From Acidipropionibacterium jensenii DSM 20535 (GTDB lineage: Bacteria; Actinomycetota; Actinomycetes; Propionibacteriales; Propionibacteriaceae): a stretch of DNA of 64,000 nt. The notes below the pieces were generated by a model. That model worked only from the letters and a program-made list of their open reading frames with translations, was not told the origin of the DNA and did not search any database. Below are positions 37,527 through 48,816 of the stretch, one piece after another. A program made the translations under genes and the position numbers. The first letter of the stretch is position 1, and every line of letters starts with the position of its first letter. The DNA is taken from positions 62,001 through 126,000 of the forward strand of contig NZ_AUDD01000002.1 in assembly GCF_000425285.1 (NCBI RefSeq), written 5' to 3'.

Positions 37527-37646
37527 CCGTGCAGACCGGTTCTGAGCCCGGATCGAGGCGGTCTGGCGCCCCCTCCCCGATCCGCTGGGAGACTCCTCCT
37601 TCTCCCCTGGTCTCCTCACCGGGGACCCGGCGGCAGGGGCACGGAC

Positions 37647-37679
37647 GCGGGACCGGCGCGGGACCGGCGCGGGACCGGC
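37647..37679 (+). repeat. Three tandem 11-bp repeats
   Basis: GCGGGACCGGC is repeated three times without spacers in the 343-nt gap between clpC and lsr2. Apart from this array, the lsr2 terminator and the clpC upstream dyad, nothing is seen in that gap. Confidence 0.8.
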
Positions 37680-37692
37680 GTGGGGGGACGCA

Positions 37693-37728
37693 GCTGCGCC
37701 GGCGACCCTGTCGGGTCGCCGGCGCAGC
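37693..37728. terminator. lsr2 terminator
   Basis: Perfect 16-bp arms (37693-37708 and 37713-37728) with loop TGTC, 23 nt after the lsr2 stop. Confidence 0.9.
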
Positions 37729-37751
37729 ACAGGTCGTTCAGGACCGTCGGA

Positions 37752-38072
37752 TCACAGGTGAGCCTTCTCGTAGGCGGCGCGCACCTCATTGGAGACCCGG
37801 CCACGGGCCGAGACCTCCAGGCCCTCGCCCTGGGCCCACTGACGGATCTCGTTGGCGGTCGGGCCGCCGGAGGGGCGGTGCCCACGGCTGCGACGACCAC
37901 CGGTACGGCGGGCCGCTCCGATCCACACCGCGAGGCTGTCACGCAGCTTCTGCGCGTTTGCAGCCGAAAGATCGATGACGTAGTTCACGCCATCGACAGC
38001 AAAAGCGACTGATTCGTCGGCGGGAGTGCCATCGATATCGTCGACAAGGTCAACACGAATCCTCTGTGCCAT
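37752..38072 (-). CDS. lsr2: Nucleoid-associated xenogeneic silencer Lsr2
   Basis: The 106-residue protein begins AQRIRVDLVDDIDGTPADESV, the Lsr2 dimerisation domain, and ends with the DNA-binding domain (NEIRQWAQGEGLEVSARGRVSNEV). The R-G-R hook that enters the AT-rich minor groove is SARGRVS. It bridges and silences AT-rich, often foreign, DNA. GGAAGGAA precedes ATG 38072. Its own upstream region is the most AT-rich stretch in the window, so autoregulation is likely. Confidence 0.97.
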   Translation of the reverse strand: MAQRIRVDLVDDIDGTPADESVAFAVDGVNYVIDLSAANAQKLRDSLAVWIGAARRTGGRRSRGHRPSGGPTANEIRQWAQGEGLEVSARGRVSNEVRAAYEKAHL

Positions 38073-38140
38073 GGTGTTCCTTCCAAAGTTCTGACCAACA
38101 CGATCGGGCCCTGGTTCCCCCTCCCGACCGATCTGCTGCA

Positions 38141-38170
38141 ATGTTAAGGATTAAGGGGTCCAGTTTTCAA
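38141..38170 (-). promoter_or_regulatory. lsr2 promoter
   Basis: On the minus strand TTGAAA (38165-38170), an 18-nt spacer and TAACAT (38141-38146) predict a start near 38134 and a leader of about 60 nt. The surrounding 38141-38240 is strikingly AT-rich. The rest of the gap up to 38548 holds no gene, tRNA or clear signal that I can see. Confidence 0.65.
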
Positions 38171-38548
38171 GCCGATTACAGAAATATTTCACCGATTGTG
38201 TTCACTTGCCAGGAGAATACCCTAAAACGCTAACAGCGGAGGGTACACCCGAAGATGCCGGCTCAAAGCGCTGAACCAGCCCATCTCCGATTCTGCGACG
38301 GCATCACAGCCCTCGCTCAGGCTGTCCGGGTATCACCAGTTCAGATACGCGAATCACGAACTCCGCAGAGCCCGGCAGGGATCATCCCACCGTTTCCATG
38401 CTGTGGCCAAATTTCAGGCTTCCGATACCACGGCCTGCTGTGAATGAGGAAAGCCACCCGGGAGCGTCTGCGTGCGGCGCGGCGCCGTTGGCGTTCTCAC
38501 TGGTGCGCCCCTGTCAGAACACCGGTCAAGGGATCCAGACCCGAACAG

Positions 38549-38587
38549 GAGAAGGGCTCCCCGGCCGGTGGCCGGGGAGCCCTTCTC
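38549..38587. terminator. Terminator after the coiled-coil membrane protein gene
   Basis: Perfect 18-bp arms (38549-38566 and 38570-38587) with a 3-nt loop, 17 nt beyond the minus-strand stop. Confidence 0.9.
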
Positions 38588-38603
38588 GAGTGGTCTGTGG
38601 GGG

Positions 38604-39263
38604 TCAGGCGTGCTTGCGCTCCACCTGATCATCGCCGGGGAAGTCGACGCGAGACATGTCGACGACGGTGGGAACCGATCCGGTCTCCCAGATCTCTCCC
38701 GCGCTCGGCACACCGGCGTCGGCGAGGGTGCGGCCCGGCAGGTCGACGACGCGACCAGCCTCGGCGTCGGCAAGAATGCCGGCCAGCTCGGTCTCGAGCT
38801 CGGCGACCCGCGACTCCAGGGCGTTGACCTTCTTGTTCCCGGCGGCCACCTTGTACTGAAGGGCTGCCTTGTCGCCGCGCAGGGTGGACAGCTCATTCTC
38901 GGCGCGATCGAGCTTTCCGCGAGTATCGGACAGGGACTTGGAGAGGATGCCCACCCGGTTGGCGAAGGTGTCGATCATGTCCATCGACTCCTTGTGGTGG
39001 CGCTGCTCCTCCTTGACCGAGGCCTGGCGGATCGCCTTGAGCTCGGCGAGGTGAGCGGTGCGGATGCTCTCCATCTCGCGCCACGCCATCAGCACCGACA
39101 CCCAGGCCATCACCAGGGCCACCAGGACCCCGGCTCGAGCGGCCCAGATGGAGGGGATCACTGCACACGCCACGGCAAGGACCGTGCAGACTATCAACAT
39201 CGCGAGAACCCCGCGACGATCACTGGACGGTTTGCTGATTCGTTTCCCCTGTGCGCCACTCAC
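38604..39263 (-). CDS. Membrane protein with cytoplasmic coiled coil
   Basis: I do not recognise a family. The 219-residue product has two adjacent membrane segments (about residues 19-60) and then a long charged helix (about 62-165; KLDRAENELSTLRGDKAALQYKV) with clear heptads, ending in a short tail (IWETGSVPTVVDMSRVDFPGD). The layout suggests a membrane-tethered scaffold. GTG 39263 has TAGGAT 7 nt upstream. It stands alone between lsr2 and the folate operon and has its own terminator. Confidence 0.75.
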   Translation of the reverse strand: MSGAQGKRISKPSSDRRGVLAMLIVCTVLAVACAVIPSIWAARAGVLVALVMAWVSVLMAWREMESIRTAHLAELKAIRQASVKEEQRHHKESMDMIDTFANRVGILSKSLSDTRGKLDRAENELSTLRGDKAALQYKVAAGNKKVNALESRVAELETELAGILADAEAGRVVDLPGRTLADAGVPSAGEIWETGSVPTVVDMSRVDFPGDDQVERKHA

Positions 39264-39270
39264 GGTGGCA

Positions 39271-39276
39271 ATCCTA
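39271..39276 (-). promoter_or_regulatory. -10 of the coiled-coil protein gene, leaderless
   Basis: TAGGAT on the minus strand is 7 nt before GTG 39263. Confidence 0.55.
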
Positions 39277-39371
39277 ACAAGATGTGCCGGGACATTTCAC
39301 TACTGTCCGTCCCCAAACGCCCGACACGTCGCCCAGCGAACCCCGATTCTTCGGATTCTCTTCGGCTGTTC

Positions 39372-39932
39372 TCAGTGTGCCGGCTGACTGTCGCCGCCCG
39401 CACGGCCCGGATCTGCACCCTCGCGGTGACGGGCCTCACCGTCCGGAGGCACCCGGCAGGCCCTCTCCAGCACCCATCCGGCCAGTCCCAGCAGGACGCA
39501 GACCACCGCGGTGACGCTTCCGGTGATCACCCTCTGGCGCGGATAGGGGATGGCCACCTGGCGCACGAAGGTGATGATGTAGACGATGCACGCCCCCGCC
39601 AGGGCCGCCCCGGTGAGCACCACGGACTTGCCCAGGGCCAGGCTCACCAGCCCCTCGGTCGGCGAGACCTCCCGGTGCGGGTCGTGGACCTTCCTGCTCA
39701 GCACCCGGGCATCGATCCACACCCCGATGGCGACCACGGCCAGGATCACCGGCAGGGACCACGGCAGGATCGGCACCATCGCCTCGGTGAGGAAGAAGAC
39801 GCTGAGCACGAACCAGCCGACCACCGCCCCGCACAGGGCGGCGACCACGACGGCACGTCGGTCGGTGGGACGCAGATCCCCGCTGGGCTCGGGCTCGGGC
39901 GGATCCTCCAGGGGCGGCAACGACCGCGTCAC
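39372..39932 (-). CDS. DUF3180 family membrane protein
   Basis: The 186-residue protein has four membrane segments ([66 protein letters not shown]) between Pro-rich and charged tails. A short membrane protein of this type directly after folK is a constant feature of actinobacterial folate operons (DUF3180). Its GTG overlaps the folK stop. Function unknown. Confidence 0.85.
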   Translation of the reverse strand: MTRSLPPLEDPPEPEPSGDLRPTDRRAVVVAALCGAVVGWFVLSVFFLTEAMVPILPWSLPVILAVVAIGVWIDARVLSRKVHDPHREVSPTEGLVSLALGKSVVLTGAALAGACIVYIITFVRQVAIPYPRQRVITGSVTAVVCVLLGLAGWVLERACRVPPDGEARHREGADPGRAGGDSQPAH

Positions 39933-40489
39933 GACAGCGTGACCTCCTGGCCGACCTTGCGCACCCCGGAGGTGTCCATGCCGGAGAGCAGGTCGGCGAT
40001 CGGGCCACGGCCCTCGAGCTCGGCGTCGGGCTCGACGTCGGCCCAGGGGACCAGCACGAAGGCGCGCTCGAAGGCGCGCGGATGGGGAAGCTTGAGATCG
40101 GGCTCGTCGATGCGCTGGTGACCGACCTGGATGAGGTCGACGTCGATGACCCGCGGACCGTTCACCTCGAGGCGCTCGCGTCCGTAGCCGTCCTCGATGG
40201 CCAGGCCGCGCTCCAACAGGGTCCGAGGCTCCAGGGTGGACTCGACGACCAGCACCAGATTATGGAAGTCGGGCTGATCGGCCTTGCCGACCGGGGTGGT
40301 GAGATACACCGGCGAGACCCCCACCGGCATTGCCCCCGGCGTCTCGCAGATGAGGTCGACGGCCCCCTGAAGGGTGTCGATGGTGTCACCGAGATTGGCG
40401 CCCAGGCTGAACACCACGGTTCGAAGCGCCCGCATGGTTCCCAGGGTTTCCACGTCGATCCTGGGTTCGGTGTCCCTCGTCATTGACAT
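39929..40489 (-). CDS. folK: 2-amino-4-hydroxy-6-hydroxymethyldihydropteridine pyrophosphokinase
   Basis: It transfers pyrophosphate from ATP to the pterin alcohol. HPPK motifs are SLGANLGD, SPVYLTTPVG, QPDFHNLVL and GPRVIDVDLIQVG with the metal-binding D-x-D; LPHPRAFERAFVLVP closes the site. ATG 40489 is chosen because AGGAGG lies 8 nt upstream; ATG 40483 forms an ATGA with the folB stop. It overlaps folB upstream and the DUF3180 gene downstream. Confidence 0.95.
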   Translation of the reverse strand: MSMTRDTEPRIDVETLGTMRALRTVVFSLGANLGDTIDTLQGAVDLICETPGAMPVGVSPVYLTTPVGKADQPDFHNLVLVVESTLEPRTLLERGLAIEDGYGRERLEVNGPRVIDVDLIQVGHQRIDEPDLKLPHPRAFERAFVLVPWADVEPDAELEGRGPIADLLSGMDTSGVRKVGQEVTLS

Positions 40490-40872
40490 GTCCGATTCCT
40501 CCTGATGACTATCGCGACGTCGCTCAGTGTCACACCGACGGGAGCATGAGGCTTGTGGACCGTCACCTCGACGGCCTGCCCGACCGACGGCGTCGTGCCG
40601 GCGGCGGCAAGGCACCGGTCGGCGATCCGGCCGGCGAGGGTCTCGATGAGATCCACCGGCTCTCCCTGGATCTCCTCGACCACTCCCTGGGCGAGCACAG
40701 CGTAGTTGACGGTGTCGCTCAGCTGGTCGGAACGGGTCTCCAGGGGTACGGACAGGTCGACGTCGACGACGAAGGGCTGGCCGTTCTGCTTCTCGGAGTC
40801 CAGCACCCCGTGGTGGCCGATCGCCGTGATCCCGCTCAGGCGGATGTGCCCGATGTCGTCGCGAGTGTCCAT
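40480..40872 (-). CDS. folB: Dihydroneopterin aldolase
   Basis: The 130-residue enzyme splits dihydroneopterin into the pterin alcohol and glycolaldehyde. Family blocks are IRLSGITAIGHHGVLDSEKQNGQPFVVDV with the catalytic Glu27, SDTVNYAVL, DLIETLAGRIAD and VTVHKPHAPV with the conserved lysine. TAGCCT is 6 nt before the ATG, so folB-folK may have an internal promoter in addition to readthrough from folE-folP. Confidence 0.95.
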   Translation of the reverse strand: MDTRDDIGHIRLSGITAIGHHGVLDSEKQNGQPFVVDVDLSVPLETRSDQLSDTVNYAVLAQGVVEEIQGEPVDLIETLAGRIADRCLAAAGTTPSVGQAVEVTVHKPHAPVGVTLSDVAIVIRRNRTCQ

Positions 40873-40878
40873 GCTGCG

Positions 40879-40884
40879 AGGCTA
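40879..40884 (-). promoter_or_regulatory. -10 of folB, leaderless
   Basis: TAGCCT on the minus strand is 6 nt before the ATG at 40872. Confidence 0.5.
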
Positions 40885-40943
40885 CCGTGCCCCCGAGCAC
40901 CACCGGGGTCGCCGGTGTCGTCCCCTCCCCGGGGGGCCGGGCC

Positions 40944-41807
40944 TCAGGCCCCCTCCGAGACCCGCAGCCGGGCGAAGACCTCGCAGGCGTCCCGGTTCCC
41001 GCGAACCTCGTGGGTGCGCACCGCCCAGGCGTGGTGGGCGGCGCACCAGCAGGTCAGTGCCTGGGTGGCGGCGTCGCGGCCCAGCGGCGGCCGGGGATCC
41101 GGGTCGTGCAGCAGGCCGCCGAGGAACCCCTTGCGGGAGACCCCCCACAGCAGCCGCAGATCGGCGAAGGCCTCCTGGACGGTGTCGATCGCCTGCAGCA
41201 GCCGCCAGTTCTGCCGTCCGTTCTTGGAGAATCCGATTCCCGGATCGACGATGATCCGGCTGCGCGCGACGCCGGCCCGTTCGGCGTCCGCCACCCGCTC
41301 GGACAGTTCCGCCACGACGTCGCCCACCAGATTGTCGTAGTGGGTCAGCTCGACGCTCTGCATCGTCGCCGAGGGACCGCGCCAGTGCATCACGACATAG
41401 TCGACGTCGGCGTCGGCCACCACCGGGAGGATCCCGCGGTCGGCCAGACCGCCCGAGACGTCGTTGATGATCTGCGCTCCCGCACCGATGGCCGCCCGGG
41501 CCACCTCGGCCCGCATGGTGTCGACCGAGATCACCGCCCCGGAGTCGGCCAGCGCGGAGACGATCGGCACCACCCGGCGCAGCTCCTCGGCCTGCGGGGT
41601 CCGGGCCACCCCGGGACGGGTCGACTCCCCGCCGATGTCGACGATGTCGGCCCCCTGGTCGACCAGACCGCGGGCATGGCTGATGGCATCGTCGGGGTCC
41701 AGCCACATCCCGCCGTCCGAGAAGGAGTCGGGGGTGACGTTGACCACACCCATCACGAGGGTTCGCGCCGGGTGCGGCGCGCTGTCTCGGGGATCGACGT
41801 CAATCAC
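40944..41807 (-). CDS. folP: Dihydropteroate synthase
   Basis: It joins the pterin pyrophosphate to p-aminobenzoate and is the sulfonamide target. Visible motifs are MGVVNVTPDSFSDGG, DIGGESTRPG, ISVDTMRAEVA, INDVSGG and IIVDPGIGFSKNG. The 287-residue length is normal. GTG 41807 has CATGAT 6 nt upstream, a possible leaderless signal. It lies between folE and folB in the standard order. Confidence 0.96.
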   Translation of the reverse strand: MIDVDPRDSAPHPARTLVMGVVNVTPDSFSDGGMWLDPDDAISHARGLVDQGADIVDIGGESTRPGVARTPQAEELRRVVPIVSALADSGAVISVDTMRAEVARAAIGAGAQIINDVSGGLADRGILPVVADADVDYVVMHWRGPSATMQSVELTHYDNLVGDVVAELSERVADAERAGVARSRIIVDPGIGFSKNGRQNWRLLQAIDTVQEAFADLRLLWGVSRKGFLGGLLHDPDPRPPLGRDAATQALTCWCAAHHAWAVRTHEVRGNRDACEVFARLRVSEGA

Positions 41808-41855
41808 GGGTTCATCATGCCGACTCGCGGCTCCATCCGGGAAACCCGGCGCGGG

Positions 41856-42488
41856 TCACCCGTTGGTGATGAGCCCCATCGCCTCGGCCCTGGTGGCCGG
41901 ATCGCGCAGGATGCCGCGCACCGCGGAGGTCACCGTGCGGGACCCTGGCTTGCGGACCCCCCGCATCGTCATGCACATGTGCTCGCACTCCACCACCACG
42001 ATCACGCCGCGGGCGCCGATGTACCGCACCAGGGCGTCGGCCACCTGGGTGGTGAGGCGCTCCTGGACCTGGGGCCGCTTGGCGTAGCAGTCGACCAGCC
42101 GGCCGAGCTTGCTCAGCCCGGTGACCCGGCCGTCCTTGGAGGGGATGTAGCCGACATGGGCCACCCCGACGAAGGGCAGCAGGTGGTGCTCGCAGAAGGA
42201 CTGCACCTCGATGTCGCGGACCAGGACCAGCTCATCGTGGGAGATGTCGAAGGTCTTGGAGAGCACCTCCGCCGGATCGGTGTGCATCCCGGCGAACAGT
42301 TCCTCGGCGGCCTTGGCCACCCGCATCGGCGTCTCCAGGAGGTCCTCGCGGTCCGGGTCCTCACCGATCGCCGCGAGGAACTCGCGGACCGCGGCCGCGG
42401 CCCGCGGCTTGTCGACGAAACCCGTGCTCGAGGGCCCGCTGTGCGGAAGGGCCTGACCCACCATGGAGTGCTCAGAATCGATGCTCAC
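41856..42488 (-). CDS. folE: GTP cyclohydrolase I
   Basis: It opens folate synthesis by converting GTP to dihydroneopterin triphosphate. The zinc site is Cys-Glu-His-His in [11 protein letters not shown] plus the later Cys of [33 protein letters not shown] is the core helix. The 210-residue size is typical. TAGGAT is 6 nt before GTG 42488, so it can be expressed apart from ftsH, which ends 39 nt upstream. Confidence 0.97.
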   Translation of the reverse strand: MSIDSEHSMVGQALPHSGPSSTGFVDKPRAAAAVREFLAAIGEDPDREDLLETPMRVAKAAEELFAGMHTDPAEVLSKTFDISHDELVLVRDIEVQSFCEHHLLPFVGVAHVGYIPSKDGRVTGLSKLGRLVDCYAKRPQVQERLTTQVADALVRYIGARGVIVVVECEHMCMTMRGVRKPGSRTVTSAVRGILRDPATRAEAMGLITNG

Positions 42489-42494
42489 GCCACG

Positions 42495-42500
42495 ATCCTA
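42495..42500 (-). promoter_or_regulatory. -10 of folE, leaderless
   Basis: TAGGAT on the minus strand is 6 nt before GTG 42488. Confidence 0.55.
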
Positions 42501-42526
42501 GGAGCGCCCGGGGAAAGGTGCCGCAC

Positions 42527-44803
<2,277 letters not shown>

Positions 44804-44881
44804 GTACTGCCTAGTGCCGGGGTGTGGAGGGACAGCTTCAGACCATACCAGCGGATACCGACTCCCCCCGGCCGGCCGCGA

Positions 44882-45433
44882 TCACTTGTAGACGTGCTCG
44901 GCGAGGGTCGCGACGTCGGTGAGGTTGCGGTAGCGCCCGGCGTAGTCGAGCCCGAAACCGACGACGAACTCGTTGGGGATGTCGTAGCCGATGTACTTGA
45001 CGTCGACGGGAGCCGAGATCGCCTCAGGCTTGCGGAACATCGCCATGATCTCCAGGCTGCGCGGGTTGCGGGTGCGCAGGTTCTGGACGAGGTAGGACAG
45101 CGTCAGGCCGGTGTCGATGATGTCCTCGACGATCAGCACGTCGCGGTCCTCGATGTCGGTGGTGAGGTCCTTGAGGATCCGCACCACGCCGCTGGACCGG
45201 GTCCCGGCGCCGTAGGAGGACACCGCCATCCAGTCCATGTGGCAGTGGATCTTCATGGCCCGGCACAGGTCGGCCATGGTCATCACCGCGCCGTTGAGCA
45301 CACCCACCAGCAGCGGGTCGCGTCCGGCGTAGTCCTTGTCGATGACGGCGGCCACCTCGTCGATGCGATGGGCCACCTCTTCCTGGGAGTAGAGGACGCG
45401 TTCAAGATCGTCTGGCAGATCAGCAGCTCGCAC
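44882..45433 (-). CDS. hpt: Hypoxanthine phosphoribosyltransferase
   Basis: It salvages hypoxanthine and guanine using PRPP. The PRPP loop is VLIVEDIIDTGLTL, the first loop is LVGVLNGAVMTMADL and the flexible loop is AVSSYGAGTRSSG. The 183-residue length fits bacterial enzymes. TAGGCT is 7 nt before GTG 45433. Position between tilS and ftsH is the conserved arrangement. Confidence 0.96.
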   Translation of the reverse strand: MRAADLPDDLERVLYSQEEVAHRIDEVAAVIDKDYAGRDPLLVGVLNGAVMTMADLCRAMKIHCHMDWMAVSSYGAGTRSSGVVRILKDLTTDIEDRDVLIVEDIIDTGLTLSYLVQNLRTRNPRSLEIMAMFRKPEAISAPVDVKYIGYDIPNEFVVGFGLDYAGRYRNLTDVATLAEHVYK

Positions 45434-45440
45434 GCAGCGA

Positions 45441-45446
45441 AGCCTA
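45441..45446 (-). promoter_or_regulatory. -10 of hpt, leaderless
   Basis: TAGGCT on the minus strand is 7 nt before GTG 45433. Confidence 0.5.
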
Positions 45447-45502
45447 CCGGTACCGGAGTCGTGCGCTGTCCCGGTCCTCCGGCCCGGTCTCCAGGGCCGG
45501 TC

Positions 45503-46507
45503 TCAACTCAAGCTCTCGTCTCCCGGGTTCAGCTCCAGACGCCGTCCGCGCCGGGTGACGCGGGCCCCGGGCAGGTCGACGCCGGCCCCTCCCCGGGCGT
45601 GCTGGAGATCGAGCACCGCCTCGACATGGACGAAGGAGCTCTCCACCCCGGCCCGCTGGAGCCAGGCCTTCACCACCCGGCGGGCCAGGCCGCGGGGCTC
45701 GCTCACCAGGTCCGGCAGTGGCAGAGTCGGTAGTGGCAGGGCCGGGAGCGACTGGTCCCCGGCGAGGTCCTGCGGCAGGACGGCGTGCCGGGCCAGCCAG
45801 GCGTCTGCCAGGCCGGCCATCACGGCGTCCTCCCCCTGCATCAGGACGGCGGTGCGGGCCAGCGCCTCGGCGACCCCGGGGCCCAGATCCTGCTCCAGCA
45901 CCGGCAGCGTCGAGCGGCGGACCAGACTGCGCCGGAAGACCGGGTCGGCGTTCTGCGGGTCATGCCAGGGACGGACCCCCCACTCCCGGCAGGCGGCCAC
46001 CGTGGTGGTGCGGCGGATCTCCAGCAGCGGGTGCCAGAAGGATCCGGCCCTAGGTCTGATGCCGGCCAGGCTGGTGACCCCCGATCCGCGGGCCAGACCG
46101 AGCAGCACCGTCTCGGCCTGGTCGTCGAGGGTGTGGCCCAGCAGCACCGGGCGGTCCTGGGCGACCTCCAGCAGAGCGGCCCGGCGGGCCGATCTGGCGG
46201 CGGACTCGGGGCCCTCCCCGGTGTCGCGCACGTCGACCCGCCGGATCACCGCGTCGATCCCGCGCCAGGCGAGCAGCTCGGCGGTCTCGGCGGCGACCCG
46301 GTCGGATCCGGACTGCAGCCGGTGGTCGACGATCACTGCGGTGATCCGGGTTCCGGGGCGCCGGCCCGCCCACTCGGCGCCCAGCGCCAGGGCCAGTGAG
46401 TCCGGCCCTCCGGAGCACCCCACCACCGCCGCCTCGACGCCGTCGAGCATCTCGGCGACCCGCTGGGCGACCCGCAGACTGTGCGGGCCAAGTTCCTGGC
46501 GTGCCAC
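45503..46507 (-). CDS. tilS: tRNA(Ile)-lysidine synthase
   Basis: It attaches lysine to C34 of the CAU-anticodon tRNA(Ile). The PP-loop is SGGPDS (32-37), followed by VIVDHRLQSGS and GHTLDDQAETVLLGLARGSG, all diagnostic. The C-terminal part is shorter and more variable than in E. coli, with a repeated Leu-Pro stretch (LPALPLPTLPLPDLV). It lies between dac and hpt with small gaps. Confidence 0.95.
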   Translation of the reverse strand: MARQELGPHSLRVAQRVAEMLDGVEAAVVGCSGGPDSLALALGAEWAGRRPGTRITAVIVDHRLQSGSDRVAAETAELLAWRGIDAVIRRVDVRDTGEGPESAARSARRAALLEVAQDRPVLLGHTLDDQAETVLLGLARGSGVTSLAGIRPRAGSFWHPLLEIRRTTTVAACREWGVRPWHDPQNADPVFRRSLVRRSTLPVLEQDLGPGVAEALARTAVLMQGEDAVMAGLADAWLARHAVLPQDLAGDQSLPALPLPTLPLPDLVSEPRGLARRVVKAWLQRAGVESSFVHVEAVLDLQHARGGAGVDLPGARVTRRGRRLELNPGDESLS

Positions 46508-46564
46508 GCGATCAGCCCGCCGCCGGCAGCCGGGTCACCGCGTGCGACCGCAGTCGGGCCCGGG

Positions 46565-48040
46565 TCACGGCGTGCAGCCGCAGGCGGCCAGTGCCGACCA
46601 GGCGGAGTCCAGCCAGGTGTGGGCCGCGGTCGGGTCGGCGGAGTTGTTGAGGATGAGCGCCGCGACGACCACCCTGCCGTCGGCGGTGCGCACCCATCCC
46701 GACAACGCCGAGACGCCGGTGAGGCTGCCGGTCTTGGCGTGCACGAGTCCGCGTCCGGCCACCTCGCCCGGGCTCTGGAAGCGGGCCGACAGGGAGCCCG
46801 AGACCCCGGCCACCGGAACCAGGTCGGCGATCGGTTCTGTCCGCGAGGTGCGCAGGGCGTATCGCCAGGCCCGCTCCAGCATGGTGGCGCTCACCCGGTT
46901 CCCTCGCGACAGTCCGCAGCCGTCCTGGATGACGGCGCCGGGACCCCAGGCGCCCATCCGGGTGAGGTGCTGCTGTAGGGCCGCGGCGGCCCCGGCGAAG
47001 GTGGCGGGCTTGCCGGTGGCGATCGCCATCTGGTGGCTCAGCACCTCGGTGGCGGCATTGTCGGAGGACAGCAGGGCCCTCTTGAGCAGGTCCTCGGCGG
47101 TGGCCGACTGGACGGCCGCCACCGTGCTGTCGCCGCTGGCGGCCTTGGTGGCGGCCGGCGTCCCGGAGACGGTGATGCCTGCCGCCCGCAGCTGGCCGGC
47201 GAACACCTGGGCGGCCTGCAGGGCGGGAGTGGTCGAGCGGGCGCCGGATCCGCCCGGCATCCCTTCGTCGACCCACAGCGCACTGATGTGGGTCACCTGG
47301 TCGGCGTAGCTGGCGCTCCAGCCCGGGTTCCAGTTCGGACCGGAGAACAGCGACGCGTCGTAGCCGAGGGTCACCGAGGAGACCCCCTGCTTCTTGAGGG
47401 CGGCGGCGGTGGAACGGGCCAGATTCAGCGTCGAGGCGAACTCGGGGTAGGCCGTGGAAGGGACCGACTGGAGGTAGGGGTCGCCGCCCCCGACCAGGGT
47501 GAGGGCGACCGGCGTCCCCCCGGATGCCGGGGTCGAGCCGGATGCGGCGGCAGCAGGCGAGGAACTCCCGCCCGAGCGGACCACCTTGGTGGTGAACCGG
47601 GTGCCGGCGTCGACGGCGTCCAACAGGGCGATACCGGTGAGCACCTTGAGGTTGGAGGCGGGGATCAGCATCGCCCCGGGATCGCGCGAGTACAGAGTGG
47701 TGCCGCTGCTGAGGTCCACCGCGACTCCGCCGAGGGTTCCACTGGGGGCCGGCTTGATCGCGGCGATCCGGGCGGCCACCCGGGCGGGATCCGCCGGCAC
47801 ACTCGAGATGGGCTGCGGGGTCGCCGCGCCCACCACACCATTGCCTCCGGGACCGCCCGCATCAGGAGTCGGGGAGTACAGACCGGAGGGCAGTGTGGAG
47901 GCCGAGGAGGGGCGCATCAGGCCGACAGCGGTCATCACGGGTTTTCCCCAGATTGCGCTGGCACCTGCTAGAACTGCTAGCACAAGTGTGAGAATGAGAA
48001 AACGCGCAGACTGAGTCAACCGCCAACGATGCTTCGCCAC
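46565..48040 (-). CDS. dac: D-alanyl-D-alanine carboxypeptidase/endopeptidase (PBP4, peptidase S13)
   Basis: It trims peptidoglycan stem peptides outside the membrane. Residues 11-30 are a signal anchor. Penicillin-binding motifs are Ser129-x-x-Lys132 (ASNLK), SDN in [12 protein letters not shown] and KTG in [11 protein letters not shown]. The spacing with a long insert after the SxxK box is typical of class C PBP4 enzymes. GTG 48040 has GAGGAGGAGG upstream. It diverges from ppa and heads the tilS-hpt-ftsH-fol block. Confidence 0.93.
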   Translation of the reverse strand: MAKHRWRLTQSARFLILTLVLAVLAGASAIWGKPVMTAVGLMRPSSASTLPSGLYSPTPDAGGPGGNGVVGAATPQPISSVPADPARVAARIAAIKPAPSGTLGGVAVDLSSGTTLYSRDPGAMLIPASNLKVLTGIALLDAVDAGTRFTTKVVRSGGSSSPAAAASGSTPASGGTPVALTLVGGGDPYLQSVPSTAYPEFASTLNLARSTAAALKKQGVSSVTLGYDASLFSGPNWNPGWSASYADQVTHISALWVDEGMPGGSGARSTTPALQAAQVFAGQLRAAGITVSGTPAATKAASGDSTVAAVQSATAEDLLKRALLSSDNAATEVLSHQMAIATGKPATFAGAAAALQQHLTRMGAWGPGAVIQDGCGLSRGNRVSATMLERAWRYALRTSRTEPIADLVPVAGVSGSLSARFQSPGEVAGRGLVHAKTGSLTGVSALSGWVRTADGRVVVAALILNNSADPTAAHTWLDSAWSALAACGCTP

Positions 48041-48110
48041 CCGGCCTCCTCCTCATCACTGGGGATACAGTTTCCGCCATCCGAGCGTCCAGCACAAGAG
48101 AGGGTCAACA

Positions 48111-48671
48111 GTGACCGACGACTTCCAGAACTTCTTCCCCACCCAGAAGCCCGAGGGTACGACCTTCGACGTGACGATCGAGATTCCACGGGGTACGAAG
48201 AACAAGTACGAGATGGATCATGAGACCGGTCGCATCCGTCTGGACCGCACCCTGTTCACCTCCACCCAGTATCCCTACGACTACGGGTACATCGAGGGAA
48301 CCCTCGGCGAGGACGGCGACCCGCTGGACGCGATGGTGCTGCTCCAGGAGCCGACCTTCCCCGGATGCCTCATCGAGTGCCGGGCCATCGCGATGTTCCA
48401 GATGCAGGACGAGATGGGCGGCGACGACAAGGTGCTCTGCGTGGCCACCGCCGATCACCGCCGCGACTACCTGCGCGACATCGACGACGTCGGCAACCTC
48501 ACCCTGATGGAGATCGAGCACTTCTTCACGGTCTACAAGGACCTGGAGCCCGGCAAGTCCGTCGAGGGCGCCACCTGGACCGGCCGGTTGCTCGCCGAGG
48601 CGGAGATCGACAGCTCCTTCGACCGAGCCAAGGGCACCCCCTACGAGCATCACCAGGTGAACCTCGCCTGA
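48111..48671 (+). CDS. ppa: Inorganic pyrophosphatase
   Basis: The soluble family I enzyme hydrolyses pyrophosphate. Active-site blocks are [24 protein letters not shown] and the metal-binding [11 protein letters not shown], followed by DHRRDY and KDLEPGK. The 186-residue size is slightly above the bacterial norm. The GTG start has AGAGAGGG upstream. It diverges from dac. Confidence 0.97.
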   Translation: MTDDFQNFFPTQKPEGTTFDVTIEIPRGTKNKYEMDHETGRIRLDRTLFTSTQYPYDYGYIEGTLGEDGDPLDAMVLLQEPTFPGCLIECRAIAMFQMQDEMGGDDKVLCVATADHRRDYLRDIDDVGNLTLMEIEHFFTVYKDLEPGKSVEGATWTGRLLAEAEIDSSFDRAKGTPYEHHQVNLA

Positions 48672-48698
48672 GCCGGACCGACTCGGACTGATGACTCA

Positions 48699-48734
48699 GC
48701 TGGAATGACGGAGAGGGCTGGAATGACGCAGAGG
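48699..48734 (+). repeat. 18-bp tandem repeat after ppa
   Basis: GCTGGAATGACG plus AGAGG recurs with period 18 (48699-48716 and 48717-48734, one mismatch). It overlaps the left arm of the following hairpin. Confidence 0.7.
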
Positions 48735-48756
48735 GGGAGGCGACTCCCTCCTCTGC
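48728..48756 (+). terminator. Probable ppa terminator
   Basis: GCAGAGGGGG (48728-48737) pairs with CCCTCCTCTGC-type bases to 48756 with one G-U pair. It is about 57 nt after the ppa stop. Confidence 0.55.
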
Positions 48757-48804
48757 GCCGGGGCTCGCTGACCCCGCTCGGATCCCCGGCGCACGGGTGC
48801 GTGC

Positions 48805-48810
48805 CAGAAT
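48805..48810 (+). promoter_or_regulatory. -10 of the Trm11-like gene, leaderless
   Basis: CAGAAT is 6 nt before GTG 48817. Confidence 0.5.
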
Positions 48811-48816
48811 GTGGCG

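Noticed and set aside
37647-37679. Iterons or DnaA-box cluster
   Set aside because: The 11-bp units match neither DnaA boxes nor known iterons and no replication gene is nearby.
38255-38443. Small gene upstream of lsr2
   Set aside because: A 62-codon frame with low-quality composition and no ribosome site or family resemblance.
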